DNA from: Ilex aquifolium
Taxonomy: Eukaryota; Streptophyta; Magnoliopsida; Aquifoliales; Aquifoliaceae
NCBI GenBank assembly: GCA_951799425.1
Contig: OX637394.1
Span: 37,713,001-37,777,000 of the forward strand
Length of the DNA stretch: 64,000 nucleotides
Reading direction: 5' to 3'
Part shown: in pieces, positions 12,893 to 25,848 of the stretch
Layout of the letters: every line of letters starts with the position of its first letter
Numbering within the stretch: position 1 is the first letter of the stretch
The notes under the pieces: generated by a model
Database searches by the model: none
What the model was told of the DNA's origin: nothing
What the model saw: only the letters and a program-made list of their open reading frames with translations
Program-made: the position numbers and the translations under genes

Positions 12893-13011
12893 GTTTACAA
12901 GCACATTCATTTTTGCTATTTTTCACTATATTTTTTTTGCTAAGAGTTTACAAGCACATTCATTTTTGCTATTTTTCACTATATTTTTTTTGCTAAGAGT
13001 TTACAAGTACA
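12893..13011 (+). repeat. 53-bp tandem repeat, about 2.2 copies
   Basis: The unit starting GTTTACAAGCACATTCATTT and ending TTTTTGCTAAGA repeats with a period of 53 at 12893, 12946 and 12999 (partial). The first two copies are essentially identical, suggesting recent slippage. Confidence 0.9.
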
Positions 13012-15137
13012 TTTAATTTAGTTTGTCTTTTTCATGTTTTTTGCTTCGAACAGTTACACTTATAGTTGAGAGTACGCGTAACAATTCTTCAAAAAAATCC
13101 ACAAACACGATACAAAATTGACATAATTTAAAAATAGATCGATAACGAGTTATTGACAATTCTTTTCACAGTGTAAATGACTTTTTCAAAACAAACTGTT
13201 GCAATTTGTTGGTAGGTAGATGACAATTTATTGGACAGACCTCTGTCTCTGACTCTCTACTGACTACCTTACACCATAAAGCAAAGGCTAAGGTGCTAGA
13301 TTTGTCAATATTCCATTTTGGTAAAATAGGTTTCTCCATTAAATCAGTTCATAGCCTTTTCTTTCTTTCTTTTTTTGTTTTTTTGTTTTTTTTTTTTTTT
13401 TTTTGTGGTCCTTTGGGAATGATGGGGGAGAAAAGAGTGACGTGTTTGGATGTCATACTAAACAGTGTTTGTCTAGGTGTGTGGTGATCAATATTGGCAA
13501 TGTGCCATGTCATAATAGATAAATATTGTATTTAAGTTGGATAGTATCATAGTATTATGGTACGTGTAGGATCTCCAAAATAATTTCTAGCACTCAAAAT
13601 AATTTCACACACAATTATTTAATCAAAGTCCAAGAGAATAAAATAAGAAATCAAAAAACAAAAGAATTGAAGAAAAACGAAAAAAGAGAACGGTGTCAAA
13701 GGTTCACGTCAAAAAACAAAAAGCAAATCTTATTCTTCTATATCAAAAACGTATCTACTGTCCAAGACTTCCCAAATAAAGAAGAAAGGCTTTGAACAAG
13801 TCTTTTAAAACTAAATCAAACTAATCTTATTATAACTTTAATTAAACTGCACTAAACTAACTAGAATATTTTATAGGTCAAAAACTCTTAAATCCATTAA
13901 AAATCTAATTATAAACTAATATCAAATAAATAAGAAATAAATTACTTACAGAGTTTGGATCAAACTTCAATAATACCAAAAAAAATAAAAATAAATAATC
14001 AGGGTGCCATACCTCCAAATAGTTTAGGACCCGATGTTCTTTTATTTTATCCATGACCATTAATTTGTGAAAATGATAACTTAAAGTAAAATAATAAAAT
14101 AACACAATCTTTACACGTGTCAAATTTTTATTGGAAGGAAATCTATTATATTAAAAAGTAAGTATTGCTTTTATAACGATTATATTTTAAATAATATTTT
14201 TTTAATAGTCTAATTTAAAATTAAGAGTGAATATATAAAAAATAAGAGAAGAGGTAAGGAAGAAAGAAGAGAGAGATATGTGTATGAGTTAATGTTAATT
14301 GAATTATCTGGCATTAGAGAGTGTAGGTTGTTGGGCTATCTGATATTGAAAATTGTGTAGAAAAAAATAATGTTTTTGAATAAATTTTATATTGTTAGAT
14401 AAAAATAAATAAATATTAAATTAATTCCAATTATTATTGTGCTTTTTTAAATCTGCAGTTCAAATTGTTACCTGAGGTCACAAGTGGAGTAATCTGTCTG
14501 TTTTTTTGTACCCCAAAATATCAAACTCGATTTAGCCACCAAAGGGTATTTATGTACTTTCAGGAGAGACGTTGTTTTTTCTCGTAATCATCGACCTGAC
14601 GTGCCGAAACGAAAGAAGCAATTGATTCATCCCAAACACGTGTTTCCAAACAGATTCATTAACCAACAAACAACTACAGCCACCTGTCTGTCCATCCCAT
14701 TAAACTGCGTCGTTTTATGCGATTCACATTTCCTAACATTATACGAATACAACACAAAAATTAGACAATTTGCAAGTCATCTATTTTGTAAGCAATCTTG
14801 TACGATACGACATGACATGACACAACGTGACATGATGCACATAATTTATATACCGATCACGATACATACTTGACACGAACTCGATATAACACAATTTATT
14901 AAACAAAAATTTAATAAATAAATTAAATATTAGTGAATCACTTTTTAATATGAATGTATTAAGATTCGATATGATCTCACGTGATCAACACGATTGAGGG
15001 GGGGGTATATACAAGTTACCTAACTACGTATAAAAAACAATCTTTTACTGGCATATATAATTTTCTAATTTCCGGGATGTTGAGGAATAAAATGAAAATA
15101 TAAAGTTAGTGAATATAAATTCACTAGTTAATATTTA
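13012..15137. other. AT-rich intergenic stretch
   Basis: No gene is supported here. A T-run lies at 13361-13404, and a stretch rich in ACGACATGACA-like short repeats lies near 14805-14880. ORFs are short and without family resemblance. Confidence 0.6.
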
Positions 15138-15691
15138 GGGTTAATTGTACTGAAGGTCTTCAAAGTATGTGATTTATCTTATTTTGGTCCATAATATTTC
15201 AATTGTATCATTTTAGTCCCTGAAATATTGAATATGTTTTTATATGGTCCCTCAAGCAGACAATGTCTAGATTGCTAACGATTTTTTATTATAAACTTAT
15301 CACATAATACCTAAATATGAAAAAAAAAAAAATAATTTTGATAGTTTTTAAATAAAATTTGGGTAGCTCTTGATAAAAAAATGTATAATATGGGTAGTTT
15401 TTGACCAAAATTGGGATAGTTCAGGATCAAAACTGTGTAATTTGGGTAACTATTTAATTAAAATTTGAGTAACAATTTGGTTAAGAGTTATCTAAATTAT
15501 TTTTTTGTTCATATTTAAGTATCACGTGACAAATTTATAATAAAAAATCGTTACCAATCTAGACGATGTCTATTTGAGGGACCATATAGAAATATATTCA
15601 ATACTTTAGAAATCAAAATGATGCAATTAAAATATTGGAGACCAAAATAAAACAAACTCCATACTTTAACAATCTCCCGTACAATTAACCC
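15138..15691. mobile_element. Mutator-type MITE with 9-bp target duplication
   Basis: Terminal inverted repeats GGGTTAATTGTAC / GTACAATTAACCC enclose 554 bp. The arms remain complementary well inward (for example TTTTGGTC blocks, AGACGATGTCTA-type blocks and a 'GGTCCCTCAA' / 'TTGAGGGACC' pair), so the element can fold nearly end to end. The flanks are a perfect 9-bp direct repeat, TAATATTTA (15129-15137 and 15692-15700). TSD length and long TIRs indicate a Mutator-like non-autonomous element. It has no coding capacity. It ends about 150 bp before the probable 5' end of the PPI1-like transcript. Confidence 0.9.
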
Positions 15692-15699
15692 TAATATTT

Positions 15700-17166
15700 A
15701 ATTTAAACCTTACTAATGGTCAACATTTAATTTAAAACTTTACCAAATTAAAAACCGGGTACAAAAAAGACCGAAACTCCCTCATTTACTGCCTGTGGAA
15801 AATACTAGAAAATGAAGCGAAATTTTCTGTTTAACGTAAAAAAAACACCTCTCTCTCTCTCTCGTCTCTATACATATCTAAATCTGTAAACTCCAGATAT
15901 TTCTATTTCTAATAAGAGAACGGAAGAGGGAGATCTGGGGAGTGGTTTGACTATATTTGATCGCTTCTCTTCGACTCGGACGGCTCTGTGAAAAGGGTCT
16001 TCTCTTGAAAGTCTCGGCCTTTGTTTTTTTTTCATTCCGGGTAATTCTCCGCCATTTTTGCCTCTTTTAATCCCCACCCACATTTCTCTCTCATTTCATT
16101 TCACACTCCCACCGATTTTTTTTCTTCCTTTTTTGCACTTGGTTTTCTATCAATTTTTTTCGATCCACACCGATCTCGATCCTTCTAGGTAGTTCATATC
16201 GTTTCCAGATGGGAATTTTGATCCCTATAGATTGTTTTCAGATGAAAGATTTGATTTTTTTTGATGGGTTGGTTTCAGTTACCTATATGTTGTGTGTTGA
16301 ATTCTCGGTTGTTTTGTAGTATGATCTGATCTGTTTGACTAGTTTGTTTTAGCTTCTTTTATTGTTTATATGCATGTTGAATTATTGATCGTTTTGTAGA
16401 AAGATTTGATTTTTTTTTATGGGTTGTTTGAGATTTGGTAAAGTTTGTTTTCTAATTGGGATAGCGACGTAATCCATTTACATGATTAAGTATTATTTCT
16501 ATTAGCATGAAAAATTTTCGTTTTTCAATTTAATGTTTTGTACCCTTGTTCCTGTCTATTTATGTACCTGCATTCTTGTGATTCTGTGAAGGTTTGTTGT
16601 TATGATCATTGGACCGTTTGATGAGCTTGTTTCTGGGTTTCTATTTGTTTTCTGAATAAGACCTCTGAATCTTTCGGTGTCTCAACTAGGGTGCGTATTA
16701 TAAGAGAATTTTTTTGGTAAATTGATTTTCTTGGCCTTTTGGATTGAAAGATCTTTATGCCGAATTTGAGAAATATCGAACATTGTAACGTTGTTATGCA
16801 ATTTAGTCTAGTGTGAAGCCCATGGTCAGATCATTTTGATCAGTCACATAACTTAGAAAATAAAATTGGGTCCGGATTGTTGATAGAAATGGGTCTGGAT
16901 TGTGAATAATCATTTGACACTTTATGGGTATCTGATGGTATGTTAAAGGTCCATTGCAAGAGACTTTTTTGTTAGAGAAGTTCCAAAAATTAGTTGGATT
17001 GGGGTGGATTTTCTCCAATGGGCTCTACTGTCTTTATATATGCACAATTTCTTCATTCAAGATGGCTTCTTTTTCCTTTTTTACGTGTGTACCTGATTTT
17101 TTCTTTGCTTAATATCAGGGTTCGGGATTTTAGAAGGCTCTTTCTGTGTAACATTATCTGGTAATC
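15700..17166 (+). promoter_or_regulatory. Promoter/5' UTR of the PPI1-like gene, with leader intron
   Basis: A CT microsatellite (15848-15864) marks a probable core-promoter or leader region. Pyrimidine-rich leader sequence follows to 16188. A donor at 16189 (TAG|GTAGTTC) and an acceptor ending 17118 (AATATCAG) suggest a ~930-bp intron in the 5' UTR, leaving 48 bases of leader before the ATG at 17167. Long leader introns are common in plant housekeeping genes. Transcription start and intron are predictions. Confidence 0.55.
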
Positions 17167-20100
17167 ATGGGTGTGGAGGGGGTAAAATCTGAGGTGGCTC
17201 ATGTTTCTGTTGAAGATGGAAGTGAGGAAAACATAGCCTTGTTGCATGAGAAGGAAATAGGGAATATGAGTCAGGGAGTGCTTAATGAGCCCATTAAATT
17301 TGGCTCCCATGGTATGGATGAACCAGTTAAAGGAGACGCGAATAATGTTCCCGAGGCCAACTTCCCGAAGGATGCAGTTGATGAATGGCCAGCACCGAAG
17401 AGAATCCATTATTTTTATTTGGTCAAGTATCGATCATATGATGACCAGAAACTGAAATCCAGATTGGATCAGGCTGACAAAGAGCTTCAGAGGAAGAATC
17501 AAGCCCGATATCAGATAACTGAAAAATTGAGGGCAAAAAGGGTAATGCTAAAAGACACATACTTGTTGATTCTTTTGATGGCTGCCTTATAATTATTCTT
17601 CATTGATGTTAGTGACAGGCAGACTATGCATGACTTTATAATTCTCTTTTCCTTTTAGTTTTTTTTGTTTATTGGATCCTTATGTTCTTGCACATCTTGT
17701 AGATCAACAAATTTCATGTAACCCTTAAAGGGCCATCCTCCTATTTGTGAAATTGCCACACTATGAGAGGTGGAGAGAGACAAAATTATTATTTTTTTAA
17801 TAAATTGGCTTGGTTAATGTTTTCAAAAGTTAAAAATCCTACCAGATCCCATTATGAAAACATTTTTATGGATTTTGTGAATGGTCCTATTTTTATTTCT
17901 CAGAAAGTATCATGTATATGGTTTTAAGATGAAATTTTGACATTTTTGATAATGGTACTTTATTGATCGATAAATAGAGCTTTGAACATCCATGAGCTAA
18001 AGGGAATATGCTCAGAGAAAATTATTGGACAAAATGCAGTGAAGGATTAAAACAAACATGTTGCATGATTGGCAGCCATGAGTCCTCATGCTTTGGTAGA
18101 TTACTTGTAAATATTTCTACAAGGTATGCAGACTAGATATTGGATGTTCAACATGAACGAATTGTGTTTTCGAAAATTCTACATCTGTGTTATGTTTACT
18201 TGAAATATCAAGAATAAGATAGCGTGTTGCAGTGATGAGTTTAATCTCATTGTATCTATCATATTAATATTGATAGTCATAGTATATTTGATTAACAAGA
18301 TTCTACATCTTTTAAAGATTAAACATGTCTAGAGACACCTAGATATAAGCAGAGGGTGAAAGAGATGATGATACAGGTTGTGACAAAGTCAACATTTTGG
18401 TTGTGTTGCGAATGATTTCTTATATTTAGGATTGTATTACTAGTCTGTTATGTGATATATGAAATACAACATCTTCTGTACAGTACTGTTTGTAAATATT
18501 TCTACAAGTGTATTGACTGGAGATTGGATATTAAGGATTAGCAAAATGCTACATAGAAAACACTACATTTCTGTGTTTTGTTCACATTAGGTATATATAT
18601 CATTTTGCAGTCGTGAGTTTACTTTTATTCTATCATTGTCATATTATCGTTTAATTTGATCACAGTTTCGCGTTAATTAATTGAATGGATTCTAGAACTT
18701 AACAAGACTGTAAGAGAGTGAATCAAAGGATACTGAGTCAACTATGATTTCTGTGTATATTTTGCGCAGGCCGATCGAGCACAGGTGATTGCTCAATTAA
18801 AGTCTCTAGGTGTTGAGAACAAGCAGTTTAGGATGATCATGGATGAGAAGCGAAAAGAAATGGAACCTTTGCAGCAGGCTTTGGGCAAGTTGCGTGGTAA
18901 TAACAATGCGGGCAGAGAGAGAGGTGTTGGTGTGTGTTCATCTGAGGAAGAGCTTGATGATCTTGTAAGTTCTCTTTTTAGGTTTTTTTGGAGTATTGGA
19001 ATTCATTGCCCCTTGTTTGTGTTGTAGATGAGTTATTGCCTCTTGTTTTTGTTAAGGGAGATTGTATCTCAATTCGAATAATTAGGACTACTAAATGTGG
19101 TTTACATACTTGAGGGGCTAATCCACCCATTGCCAATTGGTTTTGGGTTGAGTGTTCTAACATGACAGTGGGTCAAGTTTCACACCCATTTGAATTTCCT
19201 TATATGCATGGGTGTTTGTTTGTTTGTTGACCCCATGTGCGAGCTCAAATCCCACATGAGGGAGGGTACTAAGAGAGTTTGTATCCCACATCGAATAATT
19301 AGGACCAACAAGGTTGGTTTATATACTTGAGGGGCTACTACACCTATTGTCAATTAGTTTTGGATTGGATGTTCTAACAATTTTGAGTAATGGTGCATTG
19401 TGTAATGGTTTTTGGTTTTTTTTTATCCTGTTGTCATTTGGGGCATGTTTGGTACGTGGGTTTGGATGGATTTTAAAGGGTGGGTTTTGTGAAAATAGTC
19501 CAATGCACCTTCTAAACCCATATTTGGTTCAAGATTTGAGACTCGGGATTTATATGGTAAATGAATCCCAGCCCGTAATGAATAGTGGATTCAAAATCAC
19601 AAATGAGGGTTTGATGAAACCCATTTGGGGGGGGGGGGGGTTTCAAAAGTGTGAGATCGGATTTGTAGATAAAAATACTACTTTACCCAAAATTTTATTC
19701 TTCTATTCACCTAATAATGGACATTTTAGTAAATTAAATAATATGATTTAACATGAATCCATGGACCCTACCAGTGTTTATGTCACCTACCGAATATGGA
19801 ATTGGATAGGATTTTTGTTTGAATCTCATGTCAAATCCTTGGGGTTGGGTTTGAGAAGGTTTCATATATGCAATCCAATTCCCCCCCACCCCCAAAAAAA
19901 AAAAAATCCAAACAGGCCCTTGGTGTAGAAGATATTAGGATAAAATTGATGTAGGGAGGGAATGGAAGAAGCGGGGTATCGAATCCTCACAAGGATTGGG
20001 TCAAGAAGAAGCACAATTTCTCCGCATAGAATTCTCAAATCAAAATTTAACTCTAATTAAAATAATATGGAATACATCCTTATTTATAGACCAAGTATTC

Positions 20101-23100
20101 TACCATAAATGAACTACTTTCCTAAAAATTCTATCTAACCAAAAATTCAAATTAAAAAAAAATAAAAAATAGAACAAATAAATCCCAACAAATCTACCAG
20201 GTGCATTTCCTTTGGACCAATAACTCTTAGCCTTCGGCTTAGGTTTCCAAATTTGGTCACGCTGGTCCAACCAACCAATAGCTATGCAATCTTAAACCCT
20301 AGCCCACTACAATATTATGGAGCTTTTCCTACGCAGGTTGATGGTTTTTGCTCTTGTGAATCACTACCTTTTGTATTGTGAATTTATTATTTATCAGTGA
20401 GTTGTCGATAAACATTAAGCTTTAGCAATCCATGGTACTGTGTTAATCTTTTCTTTTTATCTTGGCAAATCTGAATTCAGATTAAAAGCTGGCAATACCG
20501 CATTCAACATGAAAGCATTCCCCTGAATGAGGAGAAACAAATCCTTAGAGAAATTAAACAGCTTGAGGGGACAAGGGAAAAAGTCATTGCTAATGCTGCT
20601 ATGAGGGCAAAGATCCAGGATTCTTTGGGTGAAAAAGAAGCCATTCAAGACCAGGTCAAAGTAAGACACTTTTGGATACATGTAGATCTTGTATTCTTTT
20701 GTGGGTGTTACCTTACTAATTTTACCATTTAGTGTTGTAAATTTGCTATTATTGATACCATCTTTCATTACCTTCAGTATCATATCTAGTAAGAGTGTGC
20801 TAATTCTTATGTCATTGTAGCTTATAGGTGTTGATTTGGATGGAGTTCGAAAAGATCATCAAGTAATTAAAGCCAAGGTTAAGCAACTCGAAGAAGAGAA
20901 AGAGACCATAGAGAAAGAGATCAATTCTTTAGAGGAGGAATTGAAGATTGTGACGCAAAAAAGGGACCAAACTTTTGAAAATATTCAGGAATTGAGAAAG
21001 CAACGTGAAGAAGGGGTATGTTGATTTCTTTTTGACTTTTAAGTTAAACTTCTCGACTTCTTGATTTTAGAAGGATTAGGGCTTTGTTTTCATTATTGGA
21101 TTATGATTCTATAGTGAATTATGCCTGTTATTTGAATTTCTAGGTGAATATCACATTTATATTTTTTGACCAAACTGGAAATAGCTAGAAGAACACAAAT
21201 GCTTAGTCAGGGAAGGCAGCTCATAATACTCCGCATTTTCTTTTCTTTTTTGACTTTTTGAATTTTTTTTTTTTGGTGTCATCAGAAATAGAAATAGATG
21301 GTTCTCATTGTTTTTGACTAGAAATTATCTTTGTATCATTTTGAAGCTTGAAGCCTTTAGTTTCTTTTCTCTATTCTGTGTTTGAGGCATGAAAATAAGA
21401 ACATAGATGATTTAAACGAGTAGACTGCTCCGTCAAAGTATCAAGCAGGCGAAGGCACATGGTGGAATTGTTTATAGGTTTTTTCTTTTATTGTACATTT
21501 TTCCATGGTGTGGACTTCCTCTCCCTTGCATTGTTCCTTCTCCTTTATGTAATTGAAGTTTTTGTTTCCTATCAGAAAAAAAGATAGGGTGGTGCTTACA
21601 GAGTGATTATAGATGTCTGGTAGATTCATCAACGTGGGCGAAAGAGCATGGTGGATCTATGGCCATGCGGCTGTCAGTAGGGTAGTGTTTACAGAATGAT
21701 TATCAATATTGGAAAACTGTCATTTAAGAAGTTTATTTGGGTCTGTTTGGTGGTTTTACTGAAGGATTGTGGTCATTTTGTTTACTGGTTATCCTTTTAT
21801 GTATGAACTATTTATCAGTATACTGATCCCTGCTGTATAACTGGCCGCCTGTGATGGACGGTAGGTCCCACTCTCAGAATAATGGTTCCTACCACTGATC
21901 GTATGGTGGTCTGATGTGAAAAGCTCGTGGGATAAGGGTTTCAAAGTTTTAGAGCAAGGTTGCTGGCTTTTTACTGGTGGATAGACTGGAATTTACTTGG
22001 TGCAAAAGGGTTAGGTCTTGGGAATTTTAGAAAAAGATGTGCTGGTAGTTCAGGGCAGCAATTTTGTATGGGTTTTCCTTGCAACAGGCAATAGGTAGGG
22101 TTGAATAAGGTTAGTTATAGTTCAGATAAGCTGTTCAAGCCCTTGGATGTTACAAGGTTACCTAAGAATATTATATAGGATAAAAAAAGGAAAAATAGAA
22201 AGATCTCTGAACTTTATAATTTTTGTTTGCTAGAACATTCAATACAAACCATATATAAGACTTCTGAACATTATTTAGACACAAAATATGGCATGTGAGC
22301 CACAAATTGTTGGGTGTTATTTCTTTGATGAATTTAAACACGCTTAAGGAGTTTGTCAAACTGTTTTCAAAATTTTTGAAAAAGAAACTTAAAAGACTTA
22401 AAATATCCAAATCAATCTTTAATTTTTGGAAATTCATCTGTTTGGGTGCATCAACAATTAAAATAAAAGAGTAAAATGTTGGAGTAAAATAAACCCTCCT
22501 GTTGCATTGTAAGTTAGTTGTGCGGAGAAAAATATGAGTTGTCGGATGACTTTGTCCAAGCCACGTCTTATTTTCTACTTGGAGCATATCAAGAAGAAAA
22601 TTTTAATTGAATTATGGAACACCAGGCCCCAACCATTGTTGTCTTCTTACCAGACACTATTTTTTGTGTTCATTTGTGTAATTTGTCATCTGCTTGCACC
22701 CCGGGAATTTGGGAAAATACCTATGTTTTTCCCTATATTTGCAGGCATGCTGTGGTCGAGTGAGTAGAATTCTAAACCTAAATGTTTTATTACAGATTAT
22801 GACTAATATCTTAGCTTTTCCCAGAATACTAGCTTTTACCAAAACCGTTCGCTCTTGATCAAGGCCAGAGAGCTTGCTGCAAAGAAAGATATTGAAGCGG
22901 TTAATATCCTTTCTGATACTGAGGTTTGTCGGATCAGTTGTCATTCTTGAACATCAACAACTCTGCTATTGCAATGATTTTGCCATATGACATAAATTTC
23001 ATCTTCTTTTTGTGTAGGTTGAGACATTCATGTCTCACTGGAACAGCAGTGATGGGCATAGGAACGATTACGAGAAAAGAATTTTGCAATCACTGGACAT

Positions 23101-23975
23101 GCGCCTATTGAGTAGGGATGGACGTATGAGGAACCCAGATGAGAAGCCACTAATGTTACCAGAGGCACCAAGTTCCTCTGAAACTGAGACACTGGCAAAA
23201 ACCAAAGCAAAACCACTGAAGGAAGATTCCATTTCCCCTCCGCAACACACTACTCCCCCCATCCAAAAAGTCCAGAAAGAGAAAAACAGTAAACACCAGA
23301 AAGAAGCAAATAACAAACCAACAGAAAGTACTTTGAAGCAAAATGACTCAGAAGACAAAGAGGGAGTCCCTGGTATAGAAAAGCTGCAAAAGGATCCTCC
23401 TTCCAAGAACAATGAAATTGATGAGGCGAAGTTGAAGGAGATAAAGAGAGAGGAAGAGATGGCCAAGGCCAAGCAGGCCTTGGAAAGGAAGAAGAAGTTG
23501 GCAGAGAAAGCAGCCGCCAAAGCAGCTATAAAGGCTCAGAAGGAAGCTGAGAAGAAGCTTAAGGAAATTGTTATTTGATTTCTTTCTTTTTCCTGATTTT
23601 CTTGAGTAGCAGTTTAATGCCTGCTTTATGCTTAAAAATTGTGCTTTCAACTTACAGGATCGTGAGAAGAGAGCAAAGAAGAAGGCTGGAGCTTCTGCAC
23701 CTCCTGCTGATTCAGAGGAACCAACTGAAGCAGCTGTAGAGGCTGCTGAACCAGAGAAAGCAGACGAAAACAATGGGGCTCCAACTCCAGTTCCATCAAA
23801 GATCAAGGATCGTAAGGAGAATACCGTCAGGTACAGAGGTCGCACAAAAGGCCCAGATTCACTTCCAAAGGTCATAATCAAGCGTAAAAAGGCAACGAAC
23901 TATTGGTTATGGGCTGCTCCTGCTGCTGTGATAGTCATGATCCTTCTTGCTATCGGATACAAGTATCTTTTATGA
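17167..23975 (+). CDS. PPI1: Proton pump-interactor 1-like protein
   Basis: Coding exons are 17167-17541, 18770-18964, 20481-20660, 20821-21015, 22825-22923, 23018-23569 and 23658-23975; all join in phase 0 and give about 637 residues, near the ~612 of Arabidopsis PPI1. In that family PPI1 binds the autoinhibitory C-terminus of the plasma-membrane H+-ATPase and stimulates it. The protein has an acidic N-terminus, the conserved block WPAPKRIHYFYLVKYRSYDD (residues ~79-98), long heptad-rich coiled coils (~100-330), a segment VETFMSHWNSSDGHRNDYEK (~371-390), a Lys/Glu/Ala-rich charged domain (~420-590) and a C-terminal membrane anchor (NYWLWAAPAAVIVMILLAIG, ~610-629) with a short tail. The start is the first ATG after the leader intron. 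Exon 6 uses donor ATT|GTTATT, which is weak but keeps the frame. Intron 2 hosts a TRIM and a probable MITE. The gene appears intact. Confidence 0.93.
19050..19379 (+). mobile_element. TRIM fossil in PPI1 intron 2
   Basis: Two ~112-bp terminal repeats (about 19050-19162 and 19268-19379) share TTGTATC, CGAATAATTAGGAC, ACTTGAGGGGCTA and a TTCTAACA end. They enclose only ~105 bp, far too little to code for protein. This is the layout of a terminal-repeat retrotransposon in miniature. The flanks GTTTT/ATTTT match at 4 of 5 positions, so the element is fairly old. It lies wholly within an intron. Confidence 0.7.
19441..19922. mobile_element. Probable MITE in PPI1 intron 2
   Basis: The ends GGGCATGTTTGG and CCAAACAGGCCC are inverted repeats with one mismatch. 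G-run and C-run tracts near 19628 and 19885 are also roughly symmetric. Length is about 480 bp without coding capacity. No clear target duplication was found, so superfamily (hAT-like is a guess) and exact edges are unsure. Confidence 0.5.
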
Positions 23976-24164
23976 AAGATACAAAACAAGAGTTGAGTCA
24001 AAGAGGTTATCAGCCAATTTTCCTTCTTCATGATTATGCAGTGGCTAGGTCTGTATTAGTAAACATAAGTTATGTCTGTTCTTTTACTTCCTGTGAACGG
24101 AGGGACTAAAATTCATAATGTTGTTGGTAGATAGGCAGTCTGAAATATTTACTGCGGGCGAAAC

Positions 24165-24170
24165 AATAAA
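24165..24170 (+). terminator. Candidate poly(A) signal for the PPI1-like gene
   Basis: AATAAA lies about 190 bases after the stop codon within T-rich 3' flanking sequence, a plausible near-upstream polyadenylation element. Confidence 0.5.
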
Positions 24171-24479
24171 TCGTTTGTTTTGGTTATGTAATTTGAAATT
24201 TTGACTTCGATTATTATTGAAGCCTTTGCTCTTTGTGGTATCTTTGATTCCTACATGAATTGAGTTTGAATGCTAGGTGCATGGGAAACAGGTTTATCTG
24301 GAAAACTAAAGTTTTTCCCTATCTTGTTGGGGAAAAGGTTGGGGAGCCCCTATTTTATTGTAGAAAAAGTGGGAGCCTTGTGCATTGATTGTTGGTTGCT
24401 CAACAAGGTAACTTAATTATCAAGAATAAGTATCCATTTTGATTGCAGACTTCTTTGTCCTAATCAATAAGCGCGAGAT

Positions 24480-24720
24480 ACTTCTCAAAATTGGATCTAC
24501 GCTTGGGCTACTATCAGGTGCGTATATAACTTATACGGAAAGAGAAGAGCTAAATATGACGTGTGTGATAAACAAGCAACCTTACTAATGAAGGGACCTA
24601 TGAGAATTTGGTTATACCTTTTGGACCCACCAATGAACCTGTCACGTTCTGCATCCTCAACACTGAGCCATTCAACATGTACTTAAATGATTAATGGTAT
24701 ACTTTGATCGTGGGCTATAG
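24480..24720 (+). mobile_element. Ty3/gypsy reverse-transcriptase fragment (fossil)
   Basis: A short plus-strand stretch shows residue patterns of the Ty3/gypsy RT palm region (an LDLR.GYYQVRI block followed by a PFG.TN.P.TFC block). It is heavily decayed, with several breaks, and has no LTRs nearby. It is an isolated fragment of an old insertion. Confidence 0.65.
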
Positions 24721-25095
24721 CCATTCGTTAAACGACCACGATAACACTGGTCCAGGCGAAGGGGAAGGAAGGGATGGGTAGTTCGGGAACAACAACGGGA
24801 GAGGGCTTGTAGCCCCCCCTCTTCCTCTTTCCCACGCCTATTTGTTCCCCTGGCCCCGGAGAGATCCAGAACTCTTTTTTTTAAAGATGAATAGATAGAT
24901 TCATGATACATTCTGGAATATTAAAAAAGGAAATAGACAATTTATCGATAGGCCACGTGTTTCAATGGATGCTTCGAAAGAGATCATTCTCCTATATTCA
25001 TGAAACATGTGAGGGTTGGCCTTCGCCTTGGTTCGCAAAACAACAATGATGAAAGTCTCGTGCATTGGTTTGATCTCTTTTTTATCCATTTAATA
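24721..25095. other. Locally GC-rich, unidentified insert-like segment
   Basis: Between the RT fragment and ordinary AT-rich intergenic DNA, base composition jumps (especially 24735-24870, with G and C runs) and then returns to average. No gene or RNA was recognised. Organelle-derived DNA is a possibility but no organelle gene could be identified. Confidence 0.35.
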
Positions 25096-25421
25096 ACATA
25101 TATAATGTGAAAGAGGGTTGATAGTTGATTTGAGTTGGATTGTATGTATTCTATCTAAAAAATACCCACAAGATGTAGAAAATTGGGTCTGCTTGGATAG
25201 TTACCATTCATAAGGTACATACTTTGCGGAGATTAGTAAATTGTATGGGAATCCATTAGGAGTGACACATCATTTTTATAGAGACTTTCGAAGAATCATA
25301 AGGATAGATCTTAGTGAAATATGAAAATGTCATGATGTGAGTCATAAAAACAATCTATTCATGTACGGAATAAGACTCAATGTGTTAAACTTTGTAATAG
25401 TGAGGCTATCGTGCACTTGAT

Positions 25422-25459
25422 GGTCTTTCTTATCAGCAAAAAAAAAAAAGGTCTTTCTT
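25422..25459 (+). repeat. Second poly(A) micro-insertion flanked by a 10-bp direct repeat
   Basis: GGTCTTTCTT occurs at 25422-25431 and 25450-25459. Only ATCAGC plus a run of 12 A lies between them. The architecture is the same as at 10401-10455. Confidence 0.6.
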
Positions 25460-25848
25460 GTTTTAGGATGACTTGTGCATTTGTCTAACTTTAAGTCCTT
25501 TATTGATGGTTTTGACAAGGCTTTGGTTAGAAGCCAAGACTAAAACAAGGATGTAGTAGAACACCAGAAAATTTGCTTATCTACTCGGGCAGGGGACAAA
25601 GAGCTGCTTAAATTTGAATGGTGTGGAGCATTGAACAATGAAAATACATCGTAATTAACTCTAATGTAATAGTTTAAGCGGTAATAGAGAATTAATCGAA
25701 ATGCGCGTAAATTGATCCGAATACTTTGGTTGAAAAAAAAAAAGAAGAAGATAAAATACATTGTAATCGGGGCTCCATCGACTTTGGGGGCGCAAGTATG
25801 TAAATCTGAGCCGTTTCTGAACAGAGGTGCGCATTACGCTTACGGGCC

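Noticed and set aside
23068-23881. Minus-strand ORFs opposite PPI1 exons 6 and 7
   Set aside because: They are shadows of the Lys/Glu/Ala-rich PPI1 coding sequence.
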